Origin: CAVTQY01 sp963736975
GTDB taxonomy: Bacteria > Pseudomonadota > Alphaproteobacteria > Acetobacterales > Acetobacteraceae
Length of the DNA: 64,000 bases
Assembly: GCA_963736975.1 (NCBI GenBank)
Contig: CAVTQY010000001.1
Location: 1,922,001-1,986,000, forward strand
Direction: 5' to 3'
Numbering within the stretch: the first letter of the stretch is position 1; each line of letters starts with the position of its first letter. The translations under genes and the position numbers were made by a program. Below, one piece after another: positions 17,869 through 26,962 of this stretch. The notes beneath the pieces are model-generated. The model did no database searches. It was not told the DNA's origin and saw only the letters and a list, made by a program, of their open reading frames with translations.

Positions 17869-18741
17869 TCAGATTGGCGGGAAGCCCGGCTTCTGTTCCG
17901 GCGGTTTCTCGCCGAAGAACTGCTGGAAGGCAGCGGTGTAGATCTCCGGCTCGTTGCCGTGCATCGCCACGTTGAAGCAGGTGTTGACGTATTGCAGCCA
18001 GTCGAGGTCGCCCTGGCGCATCGCGGCGCTGTAGAGTTGGGCCCCGTAGGCGTGTCCCGGATCGGTATAAGCCCCCGGATTGCGCGCGACGAGCCATTTC
18101 ACGGTCGAGGCATCGACCACGCCTACATCGGTGCGGCCTGCCTGAACCGCCTGCATCACATTCGCCTGGGTATCGAGTTGCAGCACCTGGGCATCGGGCA
18201 GCGCCTGATGCACAAGATCGTCGGCACCCACATTTTGCAATACCGAAGCCCGCACCTGCTTCCCGGCCGCGAGCAGGTCCTTGTAGGTCTGCCATTTGCT
18301 CTTCGGCGCCGTCAGCAGTGCCGCGCCTTCCACGTAATAGGGTCGCGAGAACGCCACCAACTGCGCGCGCTGCGAGGTGACGGTCATGAACTGGATGACG
18401 ATATCCACCTTGCCTGTGGCGATGTTCGGGATACGTGCCGCGGGGTCCTGCTGGACGAAATCCACCTTGTTCTCATCGCCAAACAGGCCCTTCGAGAGGA
18501 TGCGGGCCATGGCGATATCCATGCCGGTCAGCTTCCCGTTCTCGTCCTCGAAATGCCATGGCGGATTGGTGGATCCTGTGCCGACGATCAGGCGCCCGCG
18601 ATTCAGCACGGTGCGGAGCAGACTGTCTTGGGTTGCCTGCGCGATGGCGCGCTCCGGCTGAAGCGCTGTCGTCGCTCCGGCGGCTGCCAGGGCCACGCCG
18701 CCCAACGCCAGAAAGCGGCGCCGCCGATCCGATGTGTTCAT
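17869..18741 (-). CDS. Polar amino-acid ABC transporter substrate-binding protein (SBP_bac_3, Tat signal)
   Basis: A 290-residue periplasmic protein. The leader MNTSDRRRRFLALGGVALAA is twin-arginine-like. The mature part has RLIVGTGSTNPPWHFEDENG and MDIAMARILSKGLFGDENKV, the standard start of family-3 solute-binding proteins, and later AVQAGRTDVGVVDASTVKWL. The ligand is probably a polar or cyclic amino acid but cannot be named. The ATG at 18741 was chosen because the leader starts there. Confidence 0.92.
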   Translation of the reverse strand: MNTSDRRRRFLALGGVALAAAGATTALQPERAIAQATQDSLLRTVLNRGRLIVGTGSTNPPWHFEDENGKLTGMDIAMARILSKGLFGDENKVDFVQQDPAARIPNIATGKVDIVIQFMTVTSQRAQLVAFSRPYYVEGAALLTAPKSKWQTYKDLLAAGKQVRASVLQNVGADDLVHQALPDAQVLQLDTQANVMQAVQAGRTDVGVVDASTVKWLVARNPGAYTDPGHAYGAQLYSAAMRQGDLDWLQYVNTCFNVAMHGNEPEIYTAAFQQFFGEKPPEQKPGFPPI

Positions 18742-18779
18742 TTTCCTGTTCCTCCCAGTCCTGCCGGCGATGCTAGGAC

Positions 18780-18798
18780 CGACTTTCGAAGAAAGTCG
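18780..18798. promoter_or_regulatory. Perfect 8-bp inverted repeat upstream of the amino-acid ABC operon
   Basis: cgactttc (18780-18787), spacer gaa, then the exact complement (18791-18798). It lies 39 bp before the start of the binding-protein gene and 45 bp past the end of the wza-like gene on the same strand. No T-run follows, so an operator is as likely as a terminator. Confidence 0.5.
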
Positions 18799-18843
18799 AT
18801 ACACGCGCAGCCCAACACGGCGAAGCGTGCGCCGGCCTTCCGC

Positions 18844-19428
18844 TCAGAACCGTCGCTCGAAGATCGTCACCACGTCGCCCGGCTGCAGTGCTGTTTCGCG
18901 CGCCACCCGACCCTCCGCCGTGCGGCCGTTCGCAGTACGCACCACCGAAGCTCGCGTTTCCACGGCCCGATCGGTGAAGCCTCCAGCCAGGGCCACCGCG
19001 CTCAAGACCGTCATGCCCGGCTGATAGTCGAACTCGCCCGGTTTGTTCACTTCACCCAGCACGAAGATCGGCCGGTAGCGAACCACCTCAACCGAAACCG
19101 AGGGTGCACGCATTAATCCCTTGCGGTCCAGCGCCGCTCCGACTTCGTGCCCAAGCGCTTCCGGGTTCAGTCCGGCCGCGGGCACGGCACCCAGCATCGG
19201 CACTGCGATGCGTCCGCTGTCGTCAACCCGGAACTCACCGGTAAGGGTGTCCTCCCCCACAGTGATGATACGCACCTGATCGCCCGGCCCGAGCCGGTAT
19301 GCCCCGACGGGCGAGGGCGGCAAAGGCGGTAGGCCGCGCCCCGGGGCACAGCTTGTCACAAGGAGCAGCAGAAGCAGGAGTACAGGGCGAAACCCGGTCG
19401 GCATGCGCACGACTGTGCCGCATACCAC
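18844..19428 (-). CDS. Polysaccharide export lipoprotein (Wza/GumB family)
   Basis: A 194-residue outer-membrane export protein. A hydrophobic leader ends in LLVTSC (lipobox Cys). The Poly_export domain follows: AYRLGPGDQVRIITVGEDTL, then a SLBB-like segment FVLGEVNKPGEFDYQPGMTV. It is short relative to E. coli Wza but normal for the GumB-like group. It is divergent from the Wzc/GumC-like gene, with about 90 bp between them. The true start may be the MPTGFRP methionine nine codons in. Confidence 0.9.
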   Translation of the reverse strand: MVCGTVVRMPTGFRPVLLLLLLLVTSCAPGRGLPPLPPSPVGAYRLGPGDQVRIITVGEDTLTGEFRVDDSGRIAVPMLGAVPAAGLNPEALGHEVGAALDRKGLMRAPSVSVEVVRYRPIFVLGEVNKPGEFDYQPGMTVLSAVALAGGFTDRAVETRASVVRTANGRTAEGRVARETALQPGDVVTIFERRF

Positions 19429-19521
19429 TGTGCGAAGTGTTAACGCGCACGCATTAGCACTCTTTTAGCGTCGTCGAGGCATGGTACGGCCGGTGACCTC
19501 TGACCAAAACGGTCAACTTGC

Positions 19522-21765
19522 GTGCCGGAGGCCATCGGGGGCGCGATGCTCGACAAACCTGCCGCAGCCGGGCACGCGCCACCGCTCCGGCGTCGCGATG
19601 GCCCGCCAAATGAACCAGGAGTGCTGCTCAGCATCCGCGCTTTGCTCGCCATTCTGCAGCGGCGGTGGCGGCCGCTGCTCGCTTGCGCTCTGCTCACTCC
19701 CGCGCTGGCTCTCGTGGCGCTCAAACGTGTCACGCCGCGCTATACTGCTATCGGCACGGTCATCTACAGCCCGAACGAATACAAACCGCCGGAGCTGCAA
19801 AGCATCCTGCGGACCGATACCATTACCGAAGCGGTGATGGCGAGCCAGGCCGAGATTCTGCATGGGCTGCGTGTTATCCAACCGATGGCGCAGCGGCTCG
19901 ATCTGTTCGACAAGCCGGAGTTCAATCCGGCACTCCGACCACCTTCACTATCAGCGCGGCTGATCGGGCGCATTCGCGCGCTGTTCGCCGCACCCGAGAC
20001 TGCCTTGCCGCCCCAGCCTGGCGTACCGGCGACCGATTCCATGCGGGACAACGTGCTGCTGACCGCACAACGCGCGCTGGTCGTACGGCCGGTCAATCAA
20101 TCGCGCGTGCTGGAAGTGTCCTTCACCGCCGAGGATCCCGTACTGGCCGCAGCGGCCGTCAACAGCCTGATGGACATCTACGTCAAGGCGACACTGGCAG
20201 CGAAATACACTGCCGGGGACAAGGCACGCGACTGGCTCGAGCGGCGCGCGAAGGAGTTGCGCGCGGAGGTGCAGGGCCAGGAAGACCGGATCGCAACCTA
20301 TCGCGAGCGCCAAGGCCTCGTGCGCGGCGTTCATGCCGAGCTGGACACCGAACAGGTCAGCCAGCTTACGGAAGATCTCGCCCGCGCCCGCGCGGACCTG
20401 GCCAACGCCGAAGGACGGCTCGATGCCGCGCGCGGTCATGCCGGCGGGCCGGCAACCGCCGCAGTGGCACCCAGCGTCGTGCAGCTTCGTCAACAGCTCG
20501 ACACGCTGAACGCCCAGCTCGAATCGCTGCGAACTCATTTCGGGCCCAACCATCCACAGATAGTGGCACTCCGCCGCGAGATCGAGCAGGTCTCAGGCGA
20601 CCTGGCCGGCGAAACAGCTCACGTCGTCGCAGCCGGTGAGGCCGAGGTGCGGGCGGCGAGCGATCGCGTCGCCACGCTCGAGTCCGAGCTGGCTTCAGCG
20701 CGGACGCATGTCGATCGCAGCGAACAGGCGCAGATTCCACTCAATGCGCTGGAACGCGATGCCGATGCCTCGCGCAAACTGCTGGCCTCCGTGCTGGAGC
20801 GGATCCAGGAGACGACGCAGCAAGCTGCCGTCGAGACGCCGGATGCGCACGAGGTTTCCCTCGCCTTGCCACCGGCAACCCCGAGTTTTCCGCGCACCGG
20901 TCCGATGCTGGCCCTGGGGACGGCGTTCGGCCTGCTGTTTGGACTGTTCCTCGTCTATCTGGCCGAGATCTCCGATACCAGCCTGCGCAGCGGCGAGGAG
21001 ATTCGCGTCGCACTCGGCCTGCCGTGCTTCGCGCTGATCCCCGAAGTGCCGCGTCGCACGCTGGGGCGGCTGCGCATTGAGGACTATGCCGCGTTGAAGC
21101 CTCTCGCAGGCTTCACCGAGCAGATCAGATCTTTGCGCACCGGGCTCTGGCTCGGCGGGGTGCGGCCCCGCGCGGTGGCGGTGACCGCCGCGCGCCCTGG
21201 CGAGGGAAAGACGACCGTCGCGGTCTCGCTCGGGCGGGTGGCGGCGATGACCGGAGAACGCGTCATCCTGCTGGACTGCGACCTGCGCCGCCCGACGCTC
21301 GCGCGCCTGTTCGGGGCCGAGGGGGAACCGGGACTCGCCGAATGCCTGCTCGGCACTGCGACGGTGGAGGAGGTCACCAGGAAGGACCCGTTAACTGACA
21401 TGGCCTACATCCCGGCGGGAGCGGCCGGCGCCGATGCCGCGCCTCTGTTCATGTCGGAAGCCATGGCTCGTTTGCTGCAAACCCTGCGCGATCGGTACGG
21501 GCTGGTGCTGATGGACGCACCGCCGGCACTCGCGGTCACCGATACGCGGCTGATCGCGAAACTTGCCGATGCAACCTTGTTCTGCGCGCGTTGGCGCAAC
21601 ACGCCGCGCGATGTGGCGCGCAACGCGGTGGAGCTGCTGGAGGAAGCGCAGGCCAACATCGCCGGCGCGGCGCTTACGCGGGTGGACATACGCGCACACG
21701 GCCGTTCGGGTTATGCCGATGCGGAGACTTGCCAGCCGCGCTACGGCCTGTACTTCCGCGATTAG
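19522..21765 (+). CDS. Polysaccharide chain-length determinant with BY-kinase domain (GumC/Wzc/ExoP-like)
   Basis: A protein of about 740 residues that controls chain length and export of a surface polysaccharide. It has a Wzz domain with one helix near residues 50-70 (LLACALLTPALALVALK), a long coiled-coil region (about residues 235-430) with a proline-flanked second helix near 460-485, and a C-terminal kinase domain. That domain has Walker A ARPGEGKTT (about residue 550), Walker A' ILLDCDLRRP and VLMDAPPALAVTD. The C-terminus has only scattered tyrosines, not a dense cluster. Start is GTG 19522 or ATG 19546. Confidence 0.88.
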   Translation: MPEAIGGAMLDKPAAAGHAPPLRRRDGPPNEPGVLLSIRALLAILQRRWRPLLACALLTPALALVALKRVTPRYTAIGTVIYSPNEYKPPELQSILRTDTITEAVMASQAEILHGLRVIQPMAQRLDLFDKPEFNPALRPPSLSARLIGRIRALFAAPETALPPQPGVPATDSMRDNVLLTAQRALVVRPVNQSRVLEVSFTAEDPVLAAAAVNSLMDIYVKATLAAKYTAGDKARDWLERRAKELRAEVQGQEDRIATYRERQGLVRGVHAELDTEQVSQLTEDLARARADLANAEGRLDAARGHAGGPATAAVAPSVVQLRQQLDTLNAQLESLRTHFGPNHPQIVALRREIEQVSGDLAGETAHVVAAGEAEVRAASDRVATLESELASARTHVDRSEQAQIPLNALERDADASRKLLASVLERIQETTQQAAVETPDAHEVSLALPPATPSFPRTGPMLALGTAFGLLFGLFLVYLAEISDTSLRSGEEIRVALGLPCFALIPEVPRRTLGRLRIEDYAALKPLAGFTEQIRSLRTGLWLGGVRPRAVAVTAARPGEGKTTVAVSLGRVAAMTGERVILLDCDLRRPTLARLFGAEGEPGLAECLLGTATVEEVTRKDPLTDMAYIPAGAAGADAAPLFMSEAMARLLQTLRDRYGLVLMDAPPALAVTDTRLIAKLADATLFCARWRNTPRDVARNAVELLEEAQANIAGAALTRVDIRAHGRSGYADAETCQPRYGLYFRD

Positions 21766-21768
21766 CAC

Positions 21769-23101
21769 ATGCGCCGTTTTGGCCTGATCGCGCTCGCCGC
21801 GCTGATTTTGCTCTGGCCTGCCTTCGTCAACGGTTATCCGCTGGTATTCTCCGACACCGGCACTTACCTGTCGCAGGCGATCCATCACTATCTCGGCTGG
21901 GATCGGCCGGTCTTTTACAGCCTGTTCATGCTTCCCTTGCATATGCGGGTGACTACCTGGCCCGTCATCGTCGTGCAGGCATTGGTAACCGCGCATCTTT
22001 TGTACCTGATGCAGCGGTGCTTGCGGCCAGATTTGTCCGACCGATGGCTGCCGCGATTGGCCGCCGTGCTGGCAGCGCTCAGCCCGCTACCGGTTTTCGT
22101 CGCACAACTAATGCCCGATCTGTTCACCGGACTCATGGTGCTTGCATTGGCACTGTTGGTTCTGTTCCCGCAGCTTCTGACCGCCAAAGAGCGATGGTGG
22201 CTCACCGGGCTCGCGGCCTTTGCCATGGCGGCGCATCTATCCAACCTGCCAATCGCGATCGGCCTGTTAATCGGTACTGGTACCCTTGCGACGGCGGTTC
22301 GGTGCAATTGCACCCTTGGGACACACCGGCCTGAGCCGGCTTGCGCTCCCCCCCGCGGCCGCCGCGTTGGCGCTGATTTCGGTCAATGCCGTCGGGCATC
22401 GTATTCCCGCCCTGGCGCCATACGGCAATTTGTTTCTGCTCGCCCGCGTCCTCTACGACGGGCCGGGTTTCGACGTGTTGGCACGTGATTGCCCGCGCCC
22501 CGGCTGGCGGCTTTGCGACCGCGATGCCGCGTTCCCCGCAACGGCCGATGGTTTCCTCTGGAACGCCGACAGCCCGCTTTACGAGGACGGCGGACCAAAG
22601 CTGATCAGCGCCGAGGCGGGTCCCATCATCATCACCGCAGTGCAGGCCGAGCCGTTCCGTGAACTGCGCGCCGTGCTCGTGAATGCCGGGCAGCAGCTCG
22701 CATCCTTCGCTACCGGCGACGGACTGCAGCCGTGGCCGAGCACAGTCACGCCCTGGATTCGGCGTGACTTCCCTGCTTTTGAACGGGCTGCCTACGACGC
22801 GGCGCGCCAAACCGAGGGGCGATCCGTGCTGCCGCGCTGGTTGCCTGGCCTGCATGAAGCGGCCTCGCTCGGCAGCATCGTGATCTGCCTTATGCTGTTG
22901 CCCGGAATGTTGAAGCGGCGCGTACCGCTAGCCGGGGTTATCGTCGCGGTACTACTGTGCCTGCTCGGCAATGCCCTTATTACCGGCGGCCTCTCCGGTC
23001 CACATGACCGATACCAGAGCCGTGTCATGTGGCTGCCCACGCTTATCGCCGTGCTGGCAATCGCACCTTGCGCGACCCGCGACCGAGCATCCGCGGCATG
23101 A
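21769..23101 (+). pseudogene. Polytopic membrane protein of the polysaccharide cluster, single frameshift
   Basis: The first part (from ATG 21769) has repeated helices (LIALAALILLWPAFVNGYP, AHLSNLPIAIGLLIGTGTL). It goes out of frame near 22290-22320. The second frame continues SRLALPPAAAALALISVNAV through a soluble stretch to terminal helices and a stop at 23101. Together they make about 444 residues of one membrane protein of no recognised family. It starts four bases after the kinase gene and overlaps the flippase start (ATGA), so the operon logic is intact. One base change would restore it. Confidence 0.7.
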
Positions 23102-24526
23102 AAGCGCGTGCCGCCCGTGATGTGGCATGGTCGGGCCTGGAGGCTGCCGGCTCTGCCGGTTTCTCGGTGCTGTCGGCTTTTGTCGTCGCGCGCCTCATCG
23201 GCCCGGCGGAAGTCGGTATCGGCGCTGCCGCGGTCGCAACGCATGTCCTGCTGTGGGTCGGCGTCACCGCGCTGTTCGCCGATGCCATCGTGCAACGTCC
23301 CGAGTTGGACGGGACCACGGCGGCGAGCGCATTCTGGGCCTCTACAATGGTCGGTGCGATGGCGGCGCTGGTGCAAGTTGGTTGCGGATGGCCGCTTGCT
23401 CACGTTCTGCATGACAGCCGGTTGATCGGGATGTCGCTGGTGCTCGCCTTGCCGCTTCCACTGGTCGGTGCCGCCGGCGCTGTACAGGGTCGGCTCACGC
23501 GCGAACGCCGCTACGGGATGCTCGCCTGTCGGGCCCTGATCGGGCAAGGGGCGGGAACCGTCGTCGGCATCGGCTGCGCTTTGAACGCCGCCGGCGCCTG
23601 GGCCCTTGCAGCGCAACAGGCCACCACCTCAGTCTGCGGCGGGCTCGCATTGATGCTGGCCGCCGGCTGGTGTCCCCCATTGCTTTGTCGTTGGCGGGCA
23701 GTGCGTGAGCTGTTGCGTATCGGACTACCGCTGACCGCAAGCACGCTGGTGTTGCACGGTCGTTATCGCATTTTTTCTGTGCTGATCGGCGGCACAGCCG
23801 GGGCAGCGGCACTTGGCGAGGTGCACATGGCGTTCCGACTGGTCGATACCGTGCGGGACCTGGCATCGACCGCGCTCTGGCGGCTGCTGCTGCCGCGTAT
23901 GTCGGAGCGTCAGCGCGACCTGCCGGCGCTACGGGACAGTGTCGATCGGCTGCTGAGAGCGGCAGCTTTAGTGCTGTTTCCTCTATTCGGCGCCATGCTG
24001 GTCACGATCGTTCCGCTCACGCGATTGCTGTTGGGTCCCGTCTGGGCGGCCTCCGGCTGCGCCGCGCAGCCGCTGATCGTCTTGGCAATCTTCCTCTTTC
24101 TTGTGTTCCCATCTGGCGTGGCGGCGATCGCCCGCGGTGCGCCGCGTTACGCATTGAACAGCAATATTGCCGGCACGATCGCGCTGGTCTCGGGGGTTCT
24201 GATTTGGCGTCCGCATAATCCGATGCAGTCCGTCGCTATCTGGATCGGCGTACAACTGTTGGTGGCGCCTTATACCTTACGAATGAATGCTGGCGTACTT
24301 GGTGCCAGCGCGTGGCAGGTGGTGCGAGCAGGGATGTTGCCGTTGTTGCTGACTACCGTCGCCGTCCTCGCCGCGATGGGCCTGCCAGTTGGGCGGTTTG
24401 CTCCCCCGGGTACTCATCGTCCTGCGCGTGTTGGTCGGGGCAGTATTCTACTTGCTGGGCGTCGCTTTTCTTACCCCGATGCTGCCTGGTGGGCGAGCCA
24501 GGGTGCAGGTTACGCCCGGCAGATAA
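23098..24526 (+). pseudogene. Lipid-linked polysaccharide flippase (Wzx/MATE-like), frameshift near the 3' end
   Basis: About 475 residues of a PST-type flippase with a dozen helices. It begins VAWSGLEAAGSAGFSVLSAF with VVARLIGPAEVG, typical of Wzx N-termini. At the g-run at 24391-24393 the frame breaks. Removing one g restores GGLLPRVLIVLRVLVGAVFY and LLGVAFLTPMLPGG, ending at a stop at 24524-24526. Uncorrected, the frame runs on antisense through the TetR gene. The corrected end overlaps the convergent TetR gene end by 17 bases. Confidence 0.8.
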
Positions 24527-25124
24527 GGTCCACGCCTGCAGCCGCCGTCTCCTCCAGTTTTTCTCGTGAGTCGCCGGCGCGAGAGCGAAGCGCCAGCGTG
24601 TGCAGGAAGGCTGACGCAAGCCTGGCCAGCACAGCCGGATCCGAGCCGCGGGACAGCTCGCCCCGTTCGCGCGCCAGGCGCAGCCGAGCCTCGAAGACTC
24701 TGTCGAAGTCGCGCAGCGCCGCGCCCAGGGCAGCACGCACGTCGGGATGCTCCACCGCCTCGCTCGTCGCGGTTCCGATCAGGAAGCAGCCGCGCGCGGT
24801 GCCCTCGCCGGAGAAATAGATCCCCAGGGCTCTGTCGAAGACCTCTCGCAGTTCGTCGCGCAGCAGCCGTTTGCCGGCGAGTACCTCCTCCATCACCGCC
24901 CGCCCGGCGGTCCGATACTGCTCCACCGCCTTGAGATAGAGCGTCTTCTTGTCGCCGAACGCGCCATACAAGCTCGGCCGGTTCATCCCCGTAGCCGCTG
25001 CCAGCTCGTCGAGCGAGGTGGCCGAGTACCCTCCTGACCAGAACGCTTCCAGCGCCCGCTGCAGTGCACGCCGGGGATCATATGCACGGGGCCGCCCGCG
25101 GGGTCTCGCTGATTTTTGTACCAT
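24510..25124 (-). CDS. TetR/AcrR family transcriptional regulator
   Basis: A 204-residue repressor-type protein. The N-terminal helix-turn-helix reads ALEAFWSGGYSATSLDELAA with ATGMNRPSLYGAFGDKKTLY (residues 25-65). A TetR_C ligand domain follows. The start at 25124 gives MVQKSARPRGRPRAYDPRRA, a normal arginine-rich N-arm. Its start codon lies inside one arm of the inverted duplication at 25111-25178. It is divergent from a GST gene, so it probably controls itself and the GST. Confidence 0.93.
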   Translation of the reverse strand: MVQKSARPRGRPRAYDPRRALQRALEAFWSGGYSATSLDELAAATGMNRPSLYGAFGDKKTLYLKAVEQYRTAGRAVMEEVLAGKRLLRDELREVFDRALGIYFSGEGTARGCFLIGTATSEAVEHPDVRAALGAALRDFDRVFEARLRLARERGELSRGSDPAVLARLASAFLHTLALRSRAGDSREKLEETAAAGVDLICRA

Positions 25125-25178
25125 ACCGCAGGAAAATCCTTGATCGCCTGATTTTCCTGCGGCATGGTACAAAAAATC
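25111..25178. repeat. Near-perfect 28-bp inverted duplication spanning the tetR start codon
   Basis: Left arm 25111-25138, spacer of 11 bases (25139-25149), right arm 25150-25178. The arms differ by one substitution and one base in a T/A-run (five versus six). Each arm holds a start codon and the first codons of the TetR reading frame (MVQK) plus the purine-rich bases before it. So the TetR initiation region is duplicated head to head. It can form a long hairpin or cruciform and could be the operator. Confidence 0.85.
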
Positions 25179-25204
25179 AATCCTGAAGAAGACGGAGGAG
25201 TTCC

Positions 25205-25846
25205 GTGGACCTCTATTTTTCCCCGCTTGCCTGTTCGATGGCGACCCGCGTCACGCTTTATGAAGCCGGCGGCGACGCCCGGTTCATCGAGGTCGATACC
25301 AAATCCAAGCGGACCCAAGACGGGGTGGATTTCCTCGCTGTCAATCCGCTTGGCCAAGTGCCGGTGCTGCGCACCGATGCGGGCGAGTTGCTGACCGAGA
25401 ATCAAGTCGTGCTGCAATACGTCGCGGACCGCTATCCTGACGCTTGCCTCGCTCCGCCTGACGGATTGCCGCGCTATCGCCTGCAGCAATGGCTGTCGTT
25501 TATCGGCACCGAACTGCACAAGGCGGTGTTCACGGCGTTGCTGACCACTGGAAGTCCCGAAGGTGCCCGGGAGTTCTCGCGCCAAAAGCTACCGGCGCGG
25601 TTCCGGCATCTCAGCAACTGGCTAGAAACGCGGGATTTCCTGCTGGACCGGTTCAGCGTTGCCGATGCCTATCTGACCACTGTGCTGAACAACTGGTCCG
25701 CGCCAGCCGAGATCGATCTCAACGAATGGCCGGTGCTGAACACGTATGTTCAGCGTATGCGTGAGCGTCCATCGGTCGCCCGCGCGTTTGCGGAAGAACG
25801 GGCGCTGTATCAGGCCGAACAGGCTCGCCGGGCAGGCGCGCAGTAA
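25205..25846 (+). CDS. Glutathione S-transferase family protein (beta-class-like)
   Basis: A 213-residue cytoplasmic protein. The N-terminal thioredoxin-like domain starts MDLYFSPLACSMATRVTLYE with Cys10, the beta-class cysteine, and has NPLGQVPVLRTDAG (cis-Pro) and LTENQVVLQYVAD. The C-terminal helical domain contains FLLDRFSVADAYLTTVLNNW with the conserved N-capping Asp. The GTG start at 25205 follows a gacggaggag RBS. It is divergent from the TetR regulator, a typical detoxification pair. Confidence 0.93.
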   Translation: MDLYFSPLACSMATRVTLYEAGGDARFIEVDTKSKRTQDGVDFLAVNPLGQVPVLRTDAGELLTENQVVLQYVADRYPDACLAPPDGLPRYRLQQWLSFIGTELHKAVFTALLTTGSPEGAREFSRQKLPARFRHLSNWLETRDFLLDRFSVADAYLTTVLNNWSAPAEIDLNEWPVLNTYVQRMRERPSVARAFAEERALYQAEQARRAGAQ

Positions 25847-25874
25847 TATAAGCCCTGAGCGGTCATTCGCACCG

Positions 25875-25920
25875 GACTTATGCAACGCCCACGTCACTGA
25901 TTCTGCTGGCGCAGCGACCC
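25875..25920. repeat. 46-bp imperfect direct repeat, left copy
   Basis: Matches 27843-27888 at 41 of 46 positions in the same orientation (both begin gacttatgcaacg). It includes the last codons and stop of the MerR-type gene. The two copies bracket the metal cassette. Confidence 0.85.
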
Positions 25921-26376
25921 CGCTCCGCAGCAAACCGATCCGCGTGGAGCCAACTCCAGATCAAGGATTTCGGCACTCCACAAAGCGTCAATCACCCTGC
26001 AGTTGGTCGTAACCCCCTTCGCGCAATGCGCGCGAATGTCACGAATCCGGTGTTCAAGCTGGCGCAACTTAGCGATTTGTTGCCTGATATGAGCGATACG
26101 CGAGTCGGCCACCCTCCTGAAATCGATACATCTGTAAGACCGTTGTCGCATGGCGAGGAAATCGCCAGCCTCCTCGATGCTGAAGCCGAGATCGCGCAGC
26201 CGCCGAATAAACCGAAGCTGCCGTGCCTGGTGATCGGTGTAGCGCCGCTGCCCTCCCTCCGTGCGCTCAGGCTTCGGCATCAGACCGATCCGTTCATAGT
26301 AGCGGATTGTATCGACACGGCAGCCGGCCAACCGAGCAAGCTCCCCGATCCCTAGCCTGGTCCCAAAAGATTTCAT
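25894..26376 (-). CDS. MerR-type metal-responsive transcriptional regulator
   Basis: A 160-residue MerR-family activator. The winged helix begins LGIGELARLAGCRVDTIRYY with ERIGLMPKPERTEGGQRRY. The metal-binding cysteines are Cys83, Cys118 and Cys126, spaced 35 and 8, against 35 and 9 in the mercuric MerR of Tn501. The AHCAKGVTTNCRVIDAL loop resembles its metal loop. An extra Cys149-Cys150 pair lies near the C-terminus. Divergent from a membrane protein, a MerT-like protein and a GDCCVxC protein. Hg(II) is the best guess for the ligand. Confidence 0.86.
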   Translation of the reverse strand: MKSFGTRLGIGELARLAGCRVDTIRYYERIGLMPKPERTEGGQRRYTDHQARQLRFIRRLRDLGFSIEEAGDFLAMRQRSYRCIDFRRVADSRIAHIRQQIAKLRQLEHRIRDIRAHCAKGVTTNCRVIDALWSAEILDLELAPRGSVCCGAGSLRQQNQ

Positions 26377-26386
26377 GCAGCGCCTC

Positions 26387-26417
26387 TTGAACCTGGACTC
26401 ACTCCAGGGTCCATCGT
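26387..26417 (+). promoter_or_regulatory. Candidate MerR-family operator/promoter of the metal cassette
   Basis: A -35-like ttgaac (26387-26392) and a -10-like catcgt (26412-26417) are 19 bp apart, the long spacer typical of MerR-activated promoters. Between them lies the dyad acctgga (26391-26397), five bases, then tccaggg (26403-26409), matching six of seven positions. It lies between the divergent merR and the 26476 gene and points rightward. Confidence 0.68.
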
Positions 26418-26475
26418 CCACGGTGACAGGTTTGCAAGTCGGCTCGTGCGGCTGGCAATTTACCGGAGGAACCTG

Positions 26476-26961
26476 ATGAGTGTCGAATTTCACGCTTTGG
26501 CGGCGCGCGAGTGGTGGAAGGCCACGGCGGTCGGCATCACCACCGGCGCAATCCTTGCAATCCTCAACGTCATCGCCTTGAAAAATCACCTATCGCCGTT
26601 GCCGAAGCCGCTCGGGCTTGCTTTCGCCGAGACCGTGTTCGGCCGGCAACTGCCGCTTCCGGTCGGTCTCCTTTTCCATCTTGTGTGGGTGACCTTCTTC
26701 TCCGTCCTCTACCTAGTCGTATGGCGGGACAATTTGACTCTGAAGAACGCCGTTCTCCTGGCTGCGGCGCTTTGGTTGCTGGCGGCGGTAGTCTTCCTCC
26801 CATTGGTCGGATGGGGCGCGTTCGGTCTTGCCGTCAGCCCGAATCTGATGGTTCCGGTGACGGTGTCGCATCTGCTGTTCGCTGCGATCCTATGGGGTTT
26901 GACCCGCCTGCTCTTCGGCCAGGGCGTCCGACCAGCGCAATCGCAACCTACGAGGGCATGA
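26476..26961 (+). CDS. Four-helix membrane protein of the mercury-type cassette
   Basis: A 161-residue protein with about four hydrophobic helices (AVGITTGAILAILNVIAL, LLFHLVWVTFFSVLYLVVW, AVLLAAALWLLAAVVFLPLV, PVTVSHLLFAAILWGLTRLL). There are no cysteines, which is unusual for a direct mercury carrier. An RBS (ggagg) precedes the ATG at 26476. It is the first gene after the candidate operator and is separated from the MerT-like start by one base. I do not recognise a named family. Confidence 0.75.
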   Translation: MSVEFHALAAREWWKATAVGITTGAILAILNVIALKNHLSPLPKPLGLAFAETVFGRQLPLPVGLLFHLVWVTFFSVLYLVVWRDNLTLKNAVLLAAALWLLAAVVFLPLVGWGAFGLAVSPNLMVPVTVSHLLFAAILWGLTRLLFGQGVRPAQSQPTRA

Positions 26962-26962
26962 A

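Noticed and set aside
18780..18798. Rho-independent terminator for the wza-like gene
   Set aside because: The stem is only 8 bp and no U-run follows, so it is listed as a possible regulatory palindrome instead.
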